NCBI RefSeq assembly: GCF_963924675.1
Contig: NC_089222.1
Coordinates: 8,438,501 to 8,502,500, forward strand
Direction of reading: 5' to 3'
Source: Phocoena phocoena
Taxonomy: Eukaryota > Chordata > Mammalia > Artiodactyla > Phocoenidae
DNA: 64,000 nt
Every line of letters begins with the position of its first letter. Within the stretch, counting starts at the first letter, position 1. Shown here one piece after another: positions 10,921 through 22,400 of this stretch. The notes beneath the pieces are model-generated. The model was not told the DNA's origin. It searched no databases and saw nothing but the letters and a program-made list of their open reading frames with translations. The translations under genes were made by a program, and so were the position numbers.

Positions 10921-11415
10921 TGTTACCGACCAGGGTTCTTGGCCTCTTTAACCAACAGAAATTGATTAGAGGCCAGACAAGAAATTCAGGAGCGTCAGCA
11001 GAGGAGCGTGAGAACAAGTAAGTTTCCATTGCTTGCTCCCTCCCTGGGCGGGGGAGGGCAAGCTTGTTCCTTATATGGGGGTGAGGGTAAGGGTGTGTCC
11101 AGGGGGTCAGGCTGGAGGTGTGGCTTAGGTGGTCTGCCCATCCCTTTGTGGTGTTGTGTGCAGGGGGCATGCGCAGTACCCTGCCTTTGCTCCCGGCCCT
11201 CTGCTTTTGCTCCAGGCTCTTCAAAAGTGGCAGTTAGGTTTTTTGGTTTCTTTGTATCTTTTGTCCATAATTTGCCCCAACTGAACATGCAGGCAGTTAC
11301 TTTTAGTCCCATAGTTTGTTTGTATTGTGTTGCTGGAGGAGAGGTGTATCCAGGTGCAAGCACTGCAGCAAAGGGTTCCAGGTCCCAGCGTGTCTCATGA
11401 CTACAAAGGCAAGCA
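10921..11415 (-). mobile_element. ERV solo LTR
   Basis: The minus strand starts TGCTTGCCTTTG and ends CCCTGGTCGGTAACA, giving the TG...CA ends of a retroviral LTR. A TATA-like CATATAAGG lies at about 11069-11077 on the minus strand. Near the 3' end TGGCCTCT and AGAGGCCA form an inverted repeat (about 10940-10975). No internal viral genes flank it, so it is a recombined solo copy. I found no convincing TSD. A GTAAGT splice-donor match at 11018-11023 (plus) lies within it. Confidence 0.6.
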
Positions 11416-11663
11416 TTGTAAAATTTGAACCTTAGAGAAAGAAGGGAAATCATAACGCCTATACTGTAAAACCACCTTCAACAGCTTTGAAGTGAGAGAT
11501 TTGAGGAAGCAGCCTCCTGAAGATGCTTTTTAAAGATACCTGGAAGCTCTTTGTTTCCACTGCCAGTAGCATCATCATCCAAGCTTCGATGGTCTCTCAT
11601 GTGGACTAATACAAGTCTCCTAGTGGACTCACTTCCTTACTCTTGTCTCCCCCATCCAGTGGT

Positions 11664-11838
11664 AAGTGGGTCTTAAATTGATTGTATATTGGATTCACCG
11701 GGAAACACACAAACTACTGGTAGTTGGGTCTCACCTGCAGAATTCTGATTTAATTGGTCTGGGGTGTGGCCTAGGTATGAGTTAAATAATTTCCCCAGGT
11801 GATTATAATGAGTAATCAGAGTTGAGACTCACTGCTCC
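11664..11838 (+). mobile_element. MER5A-like hAT element
   Basis: Diagnostic order: GGATTCACCGGGAAACAC, then GGGTCTCACCTGCAGAATTC, then GGTCTGGGGTGTGGCC, then TTCCCCAGGTGAT. The ends have decayed. It is one of four MER5-type fragments in the window. Confidence 0.75.
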
Positions 11839-11869
11839 ATTCCACGTGCAGCATACAGAGCTAAATCCT

Positions 11870-12130
11870 TAATACCTTAATCAGTCTGCTTAAAACCTCT
11901 CAGTGTCCTTCAGTGGACCCCAGGCACTCACATTACTATCTCCACCCTATGCTGACCATGCTGTAGGCACCCCTGCATCTGCTGATTCTTCTGATGCATC
12001 CCCATCCCTTCATCTGCCTTACTCTGCCTTGCTTCTGGTTTCAGCTTCCTCCCTTTCCAAGTACACCATTCCATGCAATGGACATTGGAAGTGGCTAGGT
12101 ACACGTTACTTGTTGGGTATTCCTCTGCAA
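11870..12130 (+). mobile_element. Possible LINE-2 fragment
   Basis: The opening CTTAAAACCTCTCAGTGTCC is like an L2 landmark, and the pyrimidine-rich body fits L2 near its 3' end. Similarity is weak and the right boundary is a guess. Confidence 0.35.
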
Positions 12131-12424
12131 AGCAATCCCATCCCATCTTTCAATCATAATTTGAATTAAGAGGACCCCATTCTTCTTCCCCTATCCCAGC
12201 TTTCACATTATGGTTGGGAATGTGACCTGGGTTTGTTTCTCAGAATGCTCCATCAGGACTAACAAGCACCCTTTCTGATAGATTTTGGCTGGAGGCATCA
12301 GGAGTTGTGAATTGCTGGAGTTGTAAATCTGCTGCCATCTCCCTTGGCAGAGAGTCATCTCCAGTAGGAGAGAAAGGGACCAGTGTGTCAAGGGAAGCAC
12401 TGAGATGCAGGGTGCTCCATTTGT

Positions 12425-12550
12425 GTGATCCCATTTAATCCTCACAATATTCCGTATTCCAAGATGCTATCCCCATTTTGCTGATGAGAAAAGTAAACTC
12501 CAGAGAAATTAAGTAATATGCTTACATATTACTGTTCAGGTTAGAATTCC
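12425..12550 (+). mobile_element. MIR SINE fragment
   Basis: Shows CATTTAATCCTCACAATATT, then CTATCCCCATTTTGCTGATG, then AGAGAAATTAAGTAATATGC, in MIR order. Confidence 0.8.
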
Positions 12551-12811
12551 ATTTTAGGTGTAAGAAATATTAGCTTATAAAAACCAATTTCTGAAATATA
12601 TTTACAATATTCTCTCAACCCAAGAATAAGTTTGTTGTGAACATTCCACATCAGTTTGAAAAGCCAGGTTTTAAGAATGTGCAGTTATTTATACTAGTAA
12701 CACTGGTGAAGAAACAGGACACATGTTTTGTATAAATGGTTAGTGGTGGTGGTTGTTGGCAGATTCATTAAATGGTTCTGAATGCTGTTGGCACTGGTGG
12801 ATTATGTCAGT

Positions 12812-12980
12812 TAAAACAATGCTTTTCAAAATATAATGTGAATAGGCATCACCTGGAATCTTGCTTAAATGCAGCTGATGATTCGCTAGAACTGAGATTT
12901 GGTCTGAAATTGTGCATTTGTAACAAGCACTCGAGGGATGCTTATGCTGTTGGGTCCCGCACCACTATTTGAGGAGCAAG
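12812..12980 (+). mobile_element. MER5A-like hAT element
   Basis: CAATGCTTTTCAAAATATAA, then GGCATCACCTGGAATCTTGC, then TTGTGCATTTGTAACAAGCA, and an end reading CACCACTATTTGAGGAGCA. This is nearly the whole element. Confidence 0.8.
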
Positions 12981-14070
12981 GGGTTAGGATATCAGAGATG
13001 TAAGTTATATTTATTGCACCAATATCCCTGTAGCCTTCTGAAAGATTATAGCCTAAATTGTAGTCATAACCAATTGAATGCTTCACAAAATTCATTGACA
13101 ATTAGAAGGAAAAAAACTTCATCAGAGTTGATGTGCATGTGATTACTTTAAGCACTAGATACTCACTGTTCTGTTAATCTGCGGACAGGTTAGGGAAAAC
13201 TTGTATAACTCTTCCGGAATCCTGGGTGAGGAATAAATTCTTACAGAATAGTGAATTGAAGCTCTGGTGATGGGGAAGCTCCAGGAAAAACACAAATGAT
13301 GGCAGTGAAGAATCCATAGAAAGAAGATATTGCTACTTAAGGTATAAGTTCCTTCCAGAAGTCAAACACAATACACAGGCTTCAGTAATAAATGACTTGC
13401 TATTCAAGTGTAGAACCATCCTTGGTAAATAGAAGCCTTAATACATTTTTAAATAGTGGGTTCTTTTTTTTAAGAGAAAAATAGAGTTTTATTTTTCTCC
13501 CTATATTTCAAGCTGGCTTCTTAGGAGAAACAATTCATTTTATCGGTCTGTGAATAAACTAACTTCAGGGCTGTTCAGAAGAATTGAGACTTCTGAAAAG
13601 TTGAATACCCTGGAGTCCTTCTGCCAACTATGAGAAGAAAAATTCAGAGCCAGTAGGTACATAAAAAAATTAATGAAGTTTAATGCTTCATGAGAATTTA
13701 CAAAATCAAAGTTTTGAAATAATTTTAACATTGGGAAAGGCCATAACTCCTGAAATCAGTCATTTTCTCCTTGTAACTGGGCCCGTGGGACAGTGGTATT
13801 TCTTTTGCCTTTTTGGCAGCATTATCAGTATGAAGCCTTGGAGAGGAGGAAGAGTAATCAGTAAAGAATAATTATTTCATTGTGTTTTGTGAAATGTGAA
13901 GATAAATATTTTTGCATGAATGGGACAGAGGGCAGTTTTGGAGGCTGTAGCAGATGTAAGCAAAAGGTTGAGCAGAAAGAAGGAACTTGCTGGGCAGTCT
14001 TGAAATATTTTCAGTATTTAAAAACAGACTAAAGGAAATTCTTTGGTGATTAGACAACAGAGGCTTGTTA
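12981..14070. other. No recognised gene or repeat
   Basis: About 1.1 kb of AT-rich DNA. Short open frames on both strands have no recognisable features. The TSD of the L1 fragment at 14086 marks its right edge. Confidence 0.5.
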
Positions 14071-14085
14071 TAACATCATGGCTTC

Positions 14086-14332
14086 CTTTTTTTGTTTTTT
14101 AACATTTTTATTGGAGTATAATTGCTTTACAATGGTGTGTTAGTTTCTGCTTTATAACAAAGTGAATCAGCTATACATATACATATATCCCCATATCCCC
14201 TCCCTCTTGCGTCTCCCTCCCTCCCACCCTCCCTATCCCACCCCTCTAGGTGGTCACAAAGCACCGAGCTGATCTCCCTATGCTATGTGGCTTCTTCCCA
14301 CTAGCTATCTATTTTACATTTGGTAGTATATG
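14086..14332 (-). mobile_element. 5'-truncated L1 with perfect TSD
   Basis: A ~247-bp L1 3' end in minus orientation. The tail appears as T-rich DNA at 14086-14105, then TTATTGGAGTATAATTGCTT and the usual 3'-UTR up to TACATTTGGTAGTATA. A perfect 15-bp TSD, TAACATCATGGCTTC, lies at 14071-14085 and 14333-14347. This is a clean target-primed insertion. Confidence 0.97.
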
Positions 14333-14547
14333 TAACATCATGGCTTCTTAATGTTGGCTGGTATTATAGAATTTAAGGAGATAACACTGGTTATCTGACC
14401 AATTGGAAGTACTGATTGAGATTTATATGCCTTTGTTTAAAAATGAGATAAATTATTATAATACACAATAAGTCTCTCAAAATATTGGATTGTTGTGGAC
14501 TTGGAATAATGAAAAGACTGTTTTGAAAGTTGGAAAGTTTGGAGGCT

Positions 14548-14747
14548 TTTTTTTGCGGTACTAGGGCCTCTCACTGTTGTGGCCTCTCCCGTTGCGAAGC
14601 ACAGGCTCCGGACGCGCAGGCCCAGTGGCCATGGCTCACGGGCCCAGCCACTCAGCGGCATGTGGGATCCTCCTGGACCGGGGCACGAACCCACGTCCCC
14701 TGCATTGGCAGGCGGATTCTCAACCACTGCGCCACCAGGGAAGCTCC
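14548..14747 (-). mobile_element. CHR-2-like SINE
   Basis: Compact form: T-run then GCGGTACTAGGGCCTCTCAC through CCGGACGCGCAGGCCCAG to CCACCAGGGAAGCTCC. The 8-bp TSD TGGAGGCT is present at 14540-14547 and 14748-14755. Confidence 0.95.
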
Positions 14748-14809
14748 TGGAGGCTATTATTAAAAATCAAGTGTATTACCTCTTGGAGGATAGACCTTGA
14801 ACCAATGAA

Positions 14810-14985
14810 CTTATTTGTAGTCAGTCAGCAAATATTTAAGGAAGATCTTCATGTGCTGGATACTGGGCTGGACATTTTGTGGATACAGGAATAAAAAAAG
14901 TCATGGTCATTGCCCTTATGAAACTTATGGAAGAAAAGGGAAACATTGAAGAAATAACTAGCTGCACATAGTGTTAACATAAGTT
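14810..14985 (-). mobile_element. LINE-2 3' end
   Basis: Reads like the reverse of the L2 3' end: CAGTCAGCAAATATTTAAGG, then GTGCTGGATACTGGGCTGGA, then CATTGCCCTTATGAAACTTA. Confidence 0.6.
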
Positions 14986-15639
14986 ATTCTAAGGTCTCTT
15001 AATACTAAATAAAATGTTAATGCATTTTATTTCCTTATTTATATGTTTAATTTAAGATAAAATTCTGAAGCAGAACCAACAAATAGTTATTTGTGACTAA
15101 TACAGGCAGTGAATGACCCTTGGTGCTCATCTGGTGGACATCCCCTGTCTTGGTTGTTATCCTACACACATGCCCCTTGTAGTTTTTTTCTTCAGGTGTA
15201 TTCCTTGTAAGAAACTCATTAAAATGTTGATGTCCCAGAAAATTGGTGAGATGAATCACTTTCACCAAAACAACATTTGTTATGTTTAAGTTTTGAATTC
15301 TTGACCCAGACATTTTCCATCTTAGGGCTCAGAGTTCAAGCTCTTGCTCTTCCACGATGAACAGTGTTGACTATTTGCATTTGGTACTTTGTTTTATGAA
15401 TCCCGTTTTGATTTACTCTTTGATCATTTGTTCATCTTGGTTGTCATAGAGGGCTGTTAAGTGATCTCTGTTTACTCTGTATATGCTTTCTTCATTTTTC
15501 AGCTCACCCATTTGTACATTTCTTTAAGTGTTGAATATTGATTACATAATTTAACTTCCAGAAACAACACAAGTTATTTGGTTAAGTAAACTAATGCTCA
15601 GAAAAAGTCACATCTGCTCATGTCTTCCTTTTTTTCTTG
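14986..15639. other. No recognised gene or repeat
   Basis: AT-rich, with only short open frames such as an 88-codon frame on the minus strand at 15047-15313 that has no recognisable domain. Confidence 0.5.
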
Positions 15640-16007
15640 TTTTTTTATAATAGCCAATTTTTTTTAAGTTAATTAATTTATTTTTGGCTGCGTTGTGTCT
15701 TTGTTGTTGCATGCCGGCTTTCTTTAGTTGTGGTGAGTGGGGGCTAGTCTTTGTTGCGGTGCGTGGGCTTCTCATTGTGGTGGCTTCACTTGTTGCGGAG
15801 CACAGGCTCTAGGCATGCAGGCTTCAGTAGTTGTGGCACATGGGCTCAATAGTTGTGGCTCACAGGCTCTAGAGCGCAGGCTCAGTAGTTGTGGCACATA
15901 GGCTTTGTTGCTTCGTGGCATGTGGGATCTTCCTGGACCAGGGCTTGAACCTGTGTCCCCTGCATTGGCAGGTGGATTCTTAACCACTGCGCCACCAGGG
16001 CAGTCCC
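15640..16007 (-). mobile_element. CHR-type SINE, long form
   Basis: T-rich tail, then TTTTTGGCTGCGTTGTGTCT, the AGTAGTTGTGGC repeat units, and a head ending CCACCAGGGCAGTCCC. Imperfect flanking repeats CTCATGTCTTC (15617-15627) and CTTATGTCTTT (16010-16020) look like an aged TSD. Confidence 0.92.
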
Positions 16008-16035
16008 TACTTATGTCTTTCATATGTAGTATTTT

Positions 16036-16726
16036 CTTTAAAGAAGTATAGTTGATTTACATTGTGATAGTTTAAGGTGTACAGCAAAGTGATTCAGTTA
16101 TACATACACATATATATATCTATTCTTTTTCAGATTTTTTCCATTATAGGTTATTACAAGATATTAAATATGGTTACCTGTGGTACAAAGTAAGTCCTTA
16201 TTGTTTATTTTTTATATAGTAGTGTGTATCTGTTAATCCCAAACTCCCAATTTATCCTTGCCCCCTTTCCCTTTTGGTAACCATAAGTTTGTTTTCTATG
16301 TCTGTGAATCTGTTTCTGTTTTTTAAATAAGTTCATTTGTATCATTTTTTTTTAGATTCCACATATAAGTGCTATCATAGGATATTTGTCTTTCTCTGTC
16401 TGACTTATTTCACTTAGTATGATAATCTCTAGGTCCATCCATGTTGCTGCAAGTGGCATTATTTTGTCCTTTTTTATGGCTGACTAATGTTCCAGTGTAT
16501 AAATATACCACATCTTCTTTATCCATTCATCTGTTGATGGACATTTAGGTTGCTTCATGTCTTGGCTATTGTGAATAGTGCTGCTGTGAACATTGGGGTG
16601 CATGTGTCTTTTAAAATTAGAGTTTTCTCTGTATCCCAGGAGTCTAATTGCTTCATCATATGGTAACTCTATTTTTAGTTTTTAAAGGAACCTCCATACT
16701 GTCTCCATAGTGACTGCACCAATTTT
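16036..16726 (-). mobile_element. 5'-truncated L1 with perfect TSD
   Basis: A minus-strand L1 3' end of about 690 bp. It holds the whole 3'-UTR and the last part of ORF2: the stretch near 16690 (GGAACCTCCATACTGTCTCC) encodes the conserved ORF2 C-terminal region in reverse. A perfect 14-bp TSD, ATATGTAGTATTTT, sits at 16022-16035 and 16727-16740. Confidence 0.96.
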
Positions 16727-16740
16727 ATATGTAGTATTTT

Positions 16741-17107
16741 AATGGCAGAATTGGTGACATGTTTGGAGGTTAATCAGAAGTGTTCTGTTTCTTAAGCTGA
16801 AGCATGAGTTATGGGTACATGTGCGTTCCTCTATTGTTATTCTTTCCGCCTTATACATTTTATAATTATTCCTTTATTCCTTTCAATATTTAATAATAAT
16901 AATAAAATTGAAATTTAGAGATTATTATCTTCAATAATAGAAACCTGGAGAGAACTATGGACCCTAGAGCTTTTGAGAACTTAAAGGCCACAATTAAGCA
17001 TTATACTTTGTTTCCACTGACCACACACAAAAGTGAATATTTGCATAGTATTTACCATGATACTAAAGTTATATCAAATTTATTTTGTTGAATTTGTCTG
17101 TTTCCTA
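16741..17107. other. No recognised gene or repeat
   Basis: AT-rich spacer between an L1 fragment and a SINE. Nothing recognised. Confidence 0.5.
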
Positions 17108-17402
17108 AAATCTTTTTATTTATTTAATTTATTTAGTTTTGGCTGCATTGGGTCTTCGTTGCTGTGTGTGGGCTTTCTCTAGTTGCAGCGAGCGGGGGCT
17201 ACTCTTCATTGTGGTGCATGGGCTTCTTATTGCGGTGTGTTCTCTTGTTGTGGAGCACGGGCTTTAGGTGTGCAGGCTCAGTAGTTGTGGCGCATGGGCT
17301 TAGTTGCTCCGCGGCATGAGGGATCTTCCTGGACCAGGGCTCAAACCTGTGTCGCCTGCATTGGCAGGCGGATTCTTAACCACTGCGCCACCAGGGAAGC
17401 CC
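17108..17402 (-). mobile_element. CHR-type SINE, long form
   Basis: TTTTGGCTGCATTGGGTCTT at its start and CCACCAGGGAAGCCC at its end, with the B-box-like GGGCTCAAACC. It is shorter than the 15.6-kb copy in the middle repeat block. A 7-bp TTTCCTA flanks it on both sides (17101-17107 and 17410-17416). Confidence 0.9.
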
Positions 17403-18180
17403 TGTGAGATTTCCTATGAAGTTGACAATATTGTTGTAATAATTCAAGGGCTGACTGTAGGCCGAAGTCAAATGTTGTGGGAAAATTCATTTGTTAGACT
17501 GTGGCCAGAAAATTGTGTTTGTTCATTTTAATTTGTAAGTTATGTTTGTCAGAGCAGGTGATTTTATGCACCAACTTTATGATAATTAGCTCATTGAGCT
17601 TATTTAATAAATTTGAAGGAGTTCAACAATTTAAAAAGGCTGTGGGGATTTTTCTCTACAACAACAACAAAAATATCAAAAGCCCCCCTACATTTAAAAC
17701 ATTTCACAAGTAAATAAATAACAATGTAACTTAAAAACATACGTAGAACCTTGATTTTCTGAGAAACTATCAACATATATAAATTAAGGTAAGGTTTTCC
17801 TGTGATCTTTGAATATTTGGGTATTCTTTCACTGACCGTAAATATTACCCTCAGCTGGACTTTTGAAATATTGATTAGAATTTATTTTTACCATGTAAGT
17901 TTATACATGCACATACACACAGGTGTTATAGACAAAAATTAAAACATGCAGAAAAAGTGTATCACGTGGGACTTACCTCTAGTCAGAGTACATCAAAATG
18001 AATTGCTTTGTTAGGGAGCGGGGTGCTTAGGCACTGAAACAGAAGTTAAAATTTAATTGGGAAACAGGTTGTGAAAAGTAGGCTGAGGCAGGAAGCCAGG
18101 ATGGGAGCACCTGGGCTGTGAAAATGAAAAAGGATAGTGGGGGACACTCTGAGGTTAAATTGGCTTCTTCACAGCCAAGC
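17403..18180. other. No recognised gene or repeat
   Basis: AT-rich unique DNA with a short ACAACAACAA run near 17660. No convincing exon. Confidence 0.5.
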
Positions 18181-18560
18181 ACATGCTGTGGTCTTTACTT
18201 GGAACATTTTTCTTCCTCCTGCTACTCCCCTCCCTTCCCTCTTTCTTTGTATGGATGACTTAATTTTATCCTTAAGGTCTCAGGTCTAACTTCTCAGAAC
18301 TGCTCTTACCGTCTCCACCAAATAACTCTCAGAACCTTGTTTGTTTCTGTGGTAGCACTTCCCACTACTTTCAATCATTTATTTGTTTGCTTACGTTGTG
18401 GTTGTCTGTCTTCCTTCTCCATTGCCCACTTCCATTTCATTTCCAGTCTCTCAACTCCATGAAGAACTATTGTCTGTCCTACTAGAGTGTCTGGTACACA
18501 ATAGCTACTCCATGGAGGTCTGGTGCCTTTTGCTGCTTTCAGGTAGCAATACAGGTACGT
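18181..18560 (+). mobile_element. LINE-2 3' part
   Basis: L2 landmarks in order: TAAGGTCTCAGGTCTAACTT, the AGCACTTCCCACTACTTTCA segment, TTTATTTGTTTGCTTACG with GTCTGTCTTCC, CCATGAAGAACTATTGTCTG, and GTGTCTGGTACACAATAG. Confidence 0.7.
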
Positions 18561-19404
18561 CATCTCTGACACAGGAGACTCCAGCAGACTTTAGAACATT
18601 TTTATACAGGAAGGTATGTAGACCCTTTGATCTCTACTCTCACCACTCCCTCTCCCATTCAGGCTTTTCTACGAATTTAACATAGGACTTTTTTGCAGGG
18701 GGTGTACATATTTACTATTCAAGAGCTTTCATAAGTCACTGGAATTGTGCTTCATAGTTAGAAACAGAATTCTCTCTTTCCCTAGTGATGACATAATGAC
18801 TAGAAGGCAAGAAGCTTTCTATCTCTGTAGAGTTTTATCAAAGCTTGGAGTGCTCCCATTCTACCATTGTAGGGAGCCTTGTTTAGCCTGGGGCAGTCTG
18901 CTGGCTGCTTTCAATGTTAGTTCAGTGCCCCCTGGGGACTTAATCCATTCATTCTATAATTAATTTCTAATTTATTATTGTGGGGGTGTTTACTATTCAG
19001 AAAGCATTCACTGAGTGCACATGCATACAGAACTTTGTATAGGGGGGTTATTCTCGGGACATAAAAGTTGAAGATGACATTATTCTTATATTTGAGTTGA
19101 TCAAAAACTGTCTAGAAGACCACATATTCATATATGGAATGATGAAAAACAATTACAAATTATATAAAACAGTGAAAAGTTAGAAACAATGTAAGTGTTT
19201 AATAATGGGTGAATAGTTGAGTAAATTGTGATATATCTACATGTTAAAATTTGACTTTAAATTATATTGATAGTATAGATATTATAAAGTTAAGTATGGG
19301 AAAAAAGTCAGGATTCAAAACATGAAAAATGTAAACTGCAAGCTTCTTTTTCCTGTTTTATTTTCCTTGTAGCAATGAATACCATCTAACATGCTATATG
19401 ATTT
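18561..19404. other. No recognised gene or repeat
   Basis: Mostly unique AT-rich DNA. The short stretch around 18990-19080 could be a decayed L2 end but is too diverged to call. Confidence 0.45.
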
Positions 19405-22400
19405 GCTTACTGATTAACTGATTGAAGTATAGTTGATGTACAATATTGCTAGTTTCAGGTGTACAACATAGTGATTTGACGATCAGATACATTACAAAAT
19501 GATCATGAGTCTAGTAATCATCTGTCACTCTGCAAAATTATTACAGTATAGTTGACTGTATTCCTTATGCTGTACATTACATCCCCATGACTTATTTTAT
19601 AACTGGAAGTTTGTATTGCTTAATCCCCTTCACCTGTTTTGCCAAACCCCCTACCCATCTCCTCTCTGGCAACCACCAGTCTGTTCTCTGTATCTGTAAG
19701 TCGGTTTCCGTTTTGCATTGTGTTGGGCTGCACCCCACAGGCTTACAAGGCCTGTGCTTGCGGAGCTTCAAGACTGAAAAAAGAGCCCAGAGTCAGCAAC
19801 AGAGACATCAATGATTTAATGGATGGGGGAGCTTAAATTCTGAAACAAGATCCCGGAGCAACACCCCACCATGTGCAGTGGATGGCGGAGCAGTACATGG
19901 TGGCAGTCCTCGCTCTTGGGGACAGAGGGAGGTTGCCAGTTATAGGGGGAGTTGACATCAGGTTAGCTCATTGGGTTACCAGGGAAGCCAGCAGAGGGGC
20001 ATGCCCCTCATGACCCCTTTGATAAGCATAGTGGAGATGTTCTGATCTAAAGCTAGAACAATCATTGGCTGGGGCCTGGGACAAGTATGTAGGAAGGTCA
20101 GTCATGTGAGCAGTGTGTAGGCGAAGCAGGCACTGATCAAGCAGGGGATGTACAGAGAGCAAGAGAACAGCCATTTTGAGTGGTCTGACCCGTTTTGTTT
20201 GTTTTTGTTTTTAGATTCCACATATAAATGAGATCATAAGGCATTTATCTTTCTCTGTCCAACATTTTCCTTAGCATACTATTCTCTAGGTCAATCCATG
20301 TTGTCACAAATGGTGAGATTTCATTCTTCTTTATGGCTGGGTAGTATTCCATTGTGTGTGTGTACGTGTGTATGTGTATAAATATATATAAATATATAAA
20401 TATTTATACACACACATTTTCTTTATCCATTCTTCTATTGATTGATATGTAGGTTGCATATCTTTGCTATTATAAACAATGCTGCAATGACCATAGGTGT
20501 GAATATATCTTTTCCAGTTAATGTTTTTGGTTTTTTTTAAAGGTAAATCCTGAAAGTTGAATTGGTGAATCGTATGGTAGTACTATTTTTAATTTTTTGA
20601 GAAATCTCCGTACTGTTTTCCATAATGGCTGCCATAGTTTACATTCCCACCAACAATGCATGGGAGTTCCTTTCTCCACATTCTCACCAACAATTGTTGT
20701 TTGTTGTCTTTTTGATGATAGCCATTCTGAAAGGTGTGAGGTGATATCTCATTGTGGTTTTGATTTGCATTTCCCTGATGATGGGTGATGTTGAGCATCT
20801 TTTCATGTGTCTCTTGGCCGTCTGTATGTCTTCTTTGGAAAAAATGTCTATTCAGGTCCTCTGTGCATTTTTATATTAGATCTTTTTTTTTGATATAGAG
20901 TTACATGATTTCTATATGTAATTTGGGATTAACCCCTTATCAAATATATCATTTGAAAATATTTTCCCCCATTCAGTAGGTTGCCTTTTTGTTGATGGTT
21001 TTCTTCACTATGCAAAAGCCTTTAAATTTGATGTGTCATTTCTTTATTTTTGCTTTTGTTGCCCTTGCCTGAGGAGACATTTATAAAAAATATTACTAAG
21101 AACCATGTCAAAAAGTGTACTGCCTGTTTTCTTCTAGGTGTTTTATGGTTTCAGGTCTTACATTTAAGTCTAATCCATTTTGAGTTTACTTTTCTGGATC
21201 ATGTAAGAATATGATCCAGTTTGATTCTTTTGCATGTAGCAGTCCAGTTTTCCCAACACCATTTATTAAAGGGGATGTCTTTTCCTCATTGTATATTCTT
21301 AGCTCTTTTGTCATAAATTAGTTAACTGTAGTTTATTTCTGGGCTTTCTATTCTGTTCCATTTATGTATAGTCTGTTTTTACACGAGTACCATGTTGCTT
21401 TGATTACTATTGTTTTGTTGCATAGTTTAAAATCAGGAAGTGTGAAACCTCCAGTTTTGTTCTTTCTCAAGATTACTTTGGCTACTGGGGTCTTTTGTGG
21501 CTCCATACAAATTTTAGACTCATTTGTTACAGTTCTGTGAAAAATGCATTGGTATTTCAATAGGGTTTGCATTTGTAGATTGCCTTGGGTATTGCAGACA
21601 TTTTAACAATATTAATTCTTTTAATCTATTAGCATAGTATATAATTCCATTTGTGTTGTCTTCAATTTATTTCATCAATGTCTTATAGTTTTCAGAGTAT
21701 AGGTCTTTCACCTCCTTGGTTAAATTTATTCCTACATATTTTATTCTTTTTCATTTAATTGTAAATGGAATTGTTTCATTAGTTTTTCTTTCTTATAGTT
21801 CATTGTTAATGTATAGAAATGCAATATAATTCTGTACATTAATTTGTATCCTGTGACTTTACTGACTTTGCATATTAAGTTCTAGTAATTTTTTAGTGGC
21901 ATCACTAGGATTTTCTGTAGTATGATGTCATTGACAAATAGTTTACTTCTTCCTTTCTATGTTGGGTTCTTTGTATTTCTTTTTGTTGTGTGATTGCTGT
22001 GGCTAGGACTTCCAATACTATGTTGAATAAAAGTGGTGAGAGTGGGCATACTTGTCTTGTTCCTGATCTTAGAGGAAATGCTTTCATTGTTGAGTATGAT
22101 GTTGGCTGTGGGTTTGTCATATCTGGCCTTTATTATGTTGAGGTACATTCATTCTTATACCCACTTTGTTGAGAAGTTTTTATCATAAATGGGTATTGAA
22201 TTTAGTCAAAAGCTTTTTCTGCACCTATTGAGAAGATAGTCGTATGATTTTAGTCTTTTATTTTGTTAATATGGTGTATCACATTGATTGATTTGCAGAT
22301 ATTGAGCCATCCTTGCATCTCTGGGATAAATCCCAGTTGATTATGGTATATGACCCTTTTAATATATTGTTAAATTCAGTTTGCTAATATTTTGTTGAGG

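Noticed and set aside
11008..11453. 130-codon plus and 152-codon minus frames downstream of the CpG island
   Set aside because: Both lie almost wholly within the solo LTR at 10921-11415 and show no known domain. The minus-strand frame is not a retroviral gene, since LTRs carry none.
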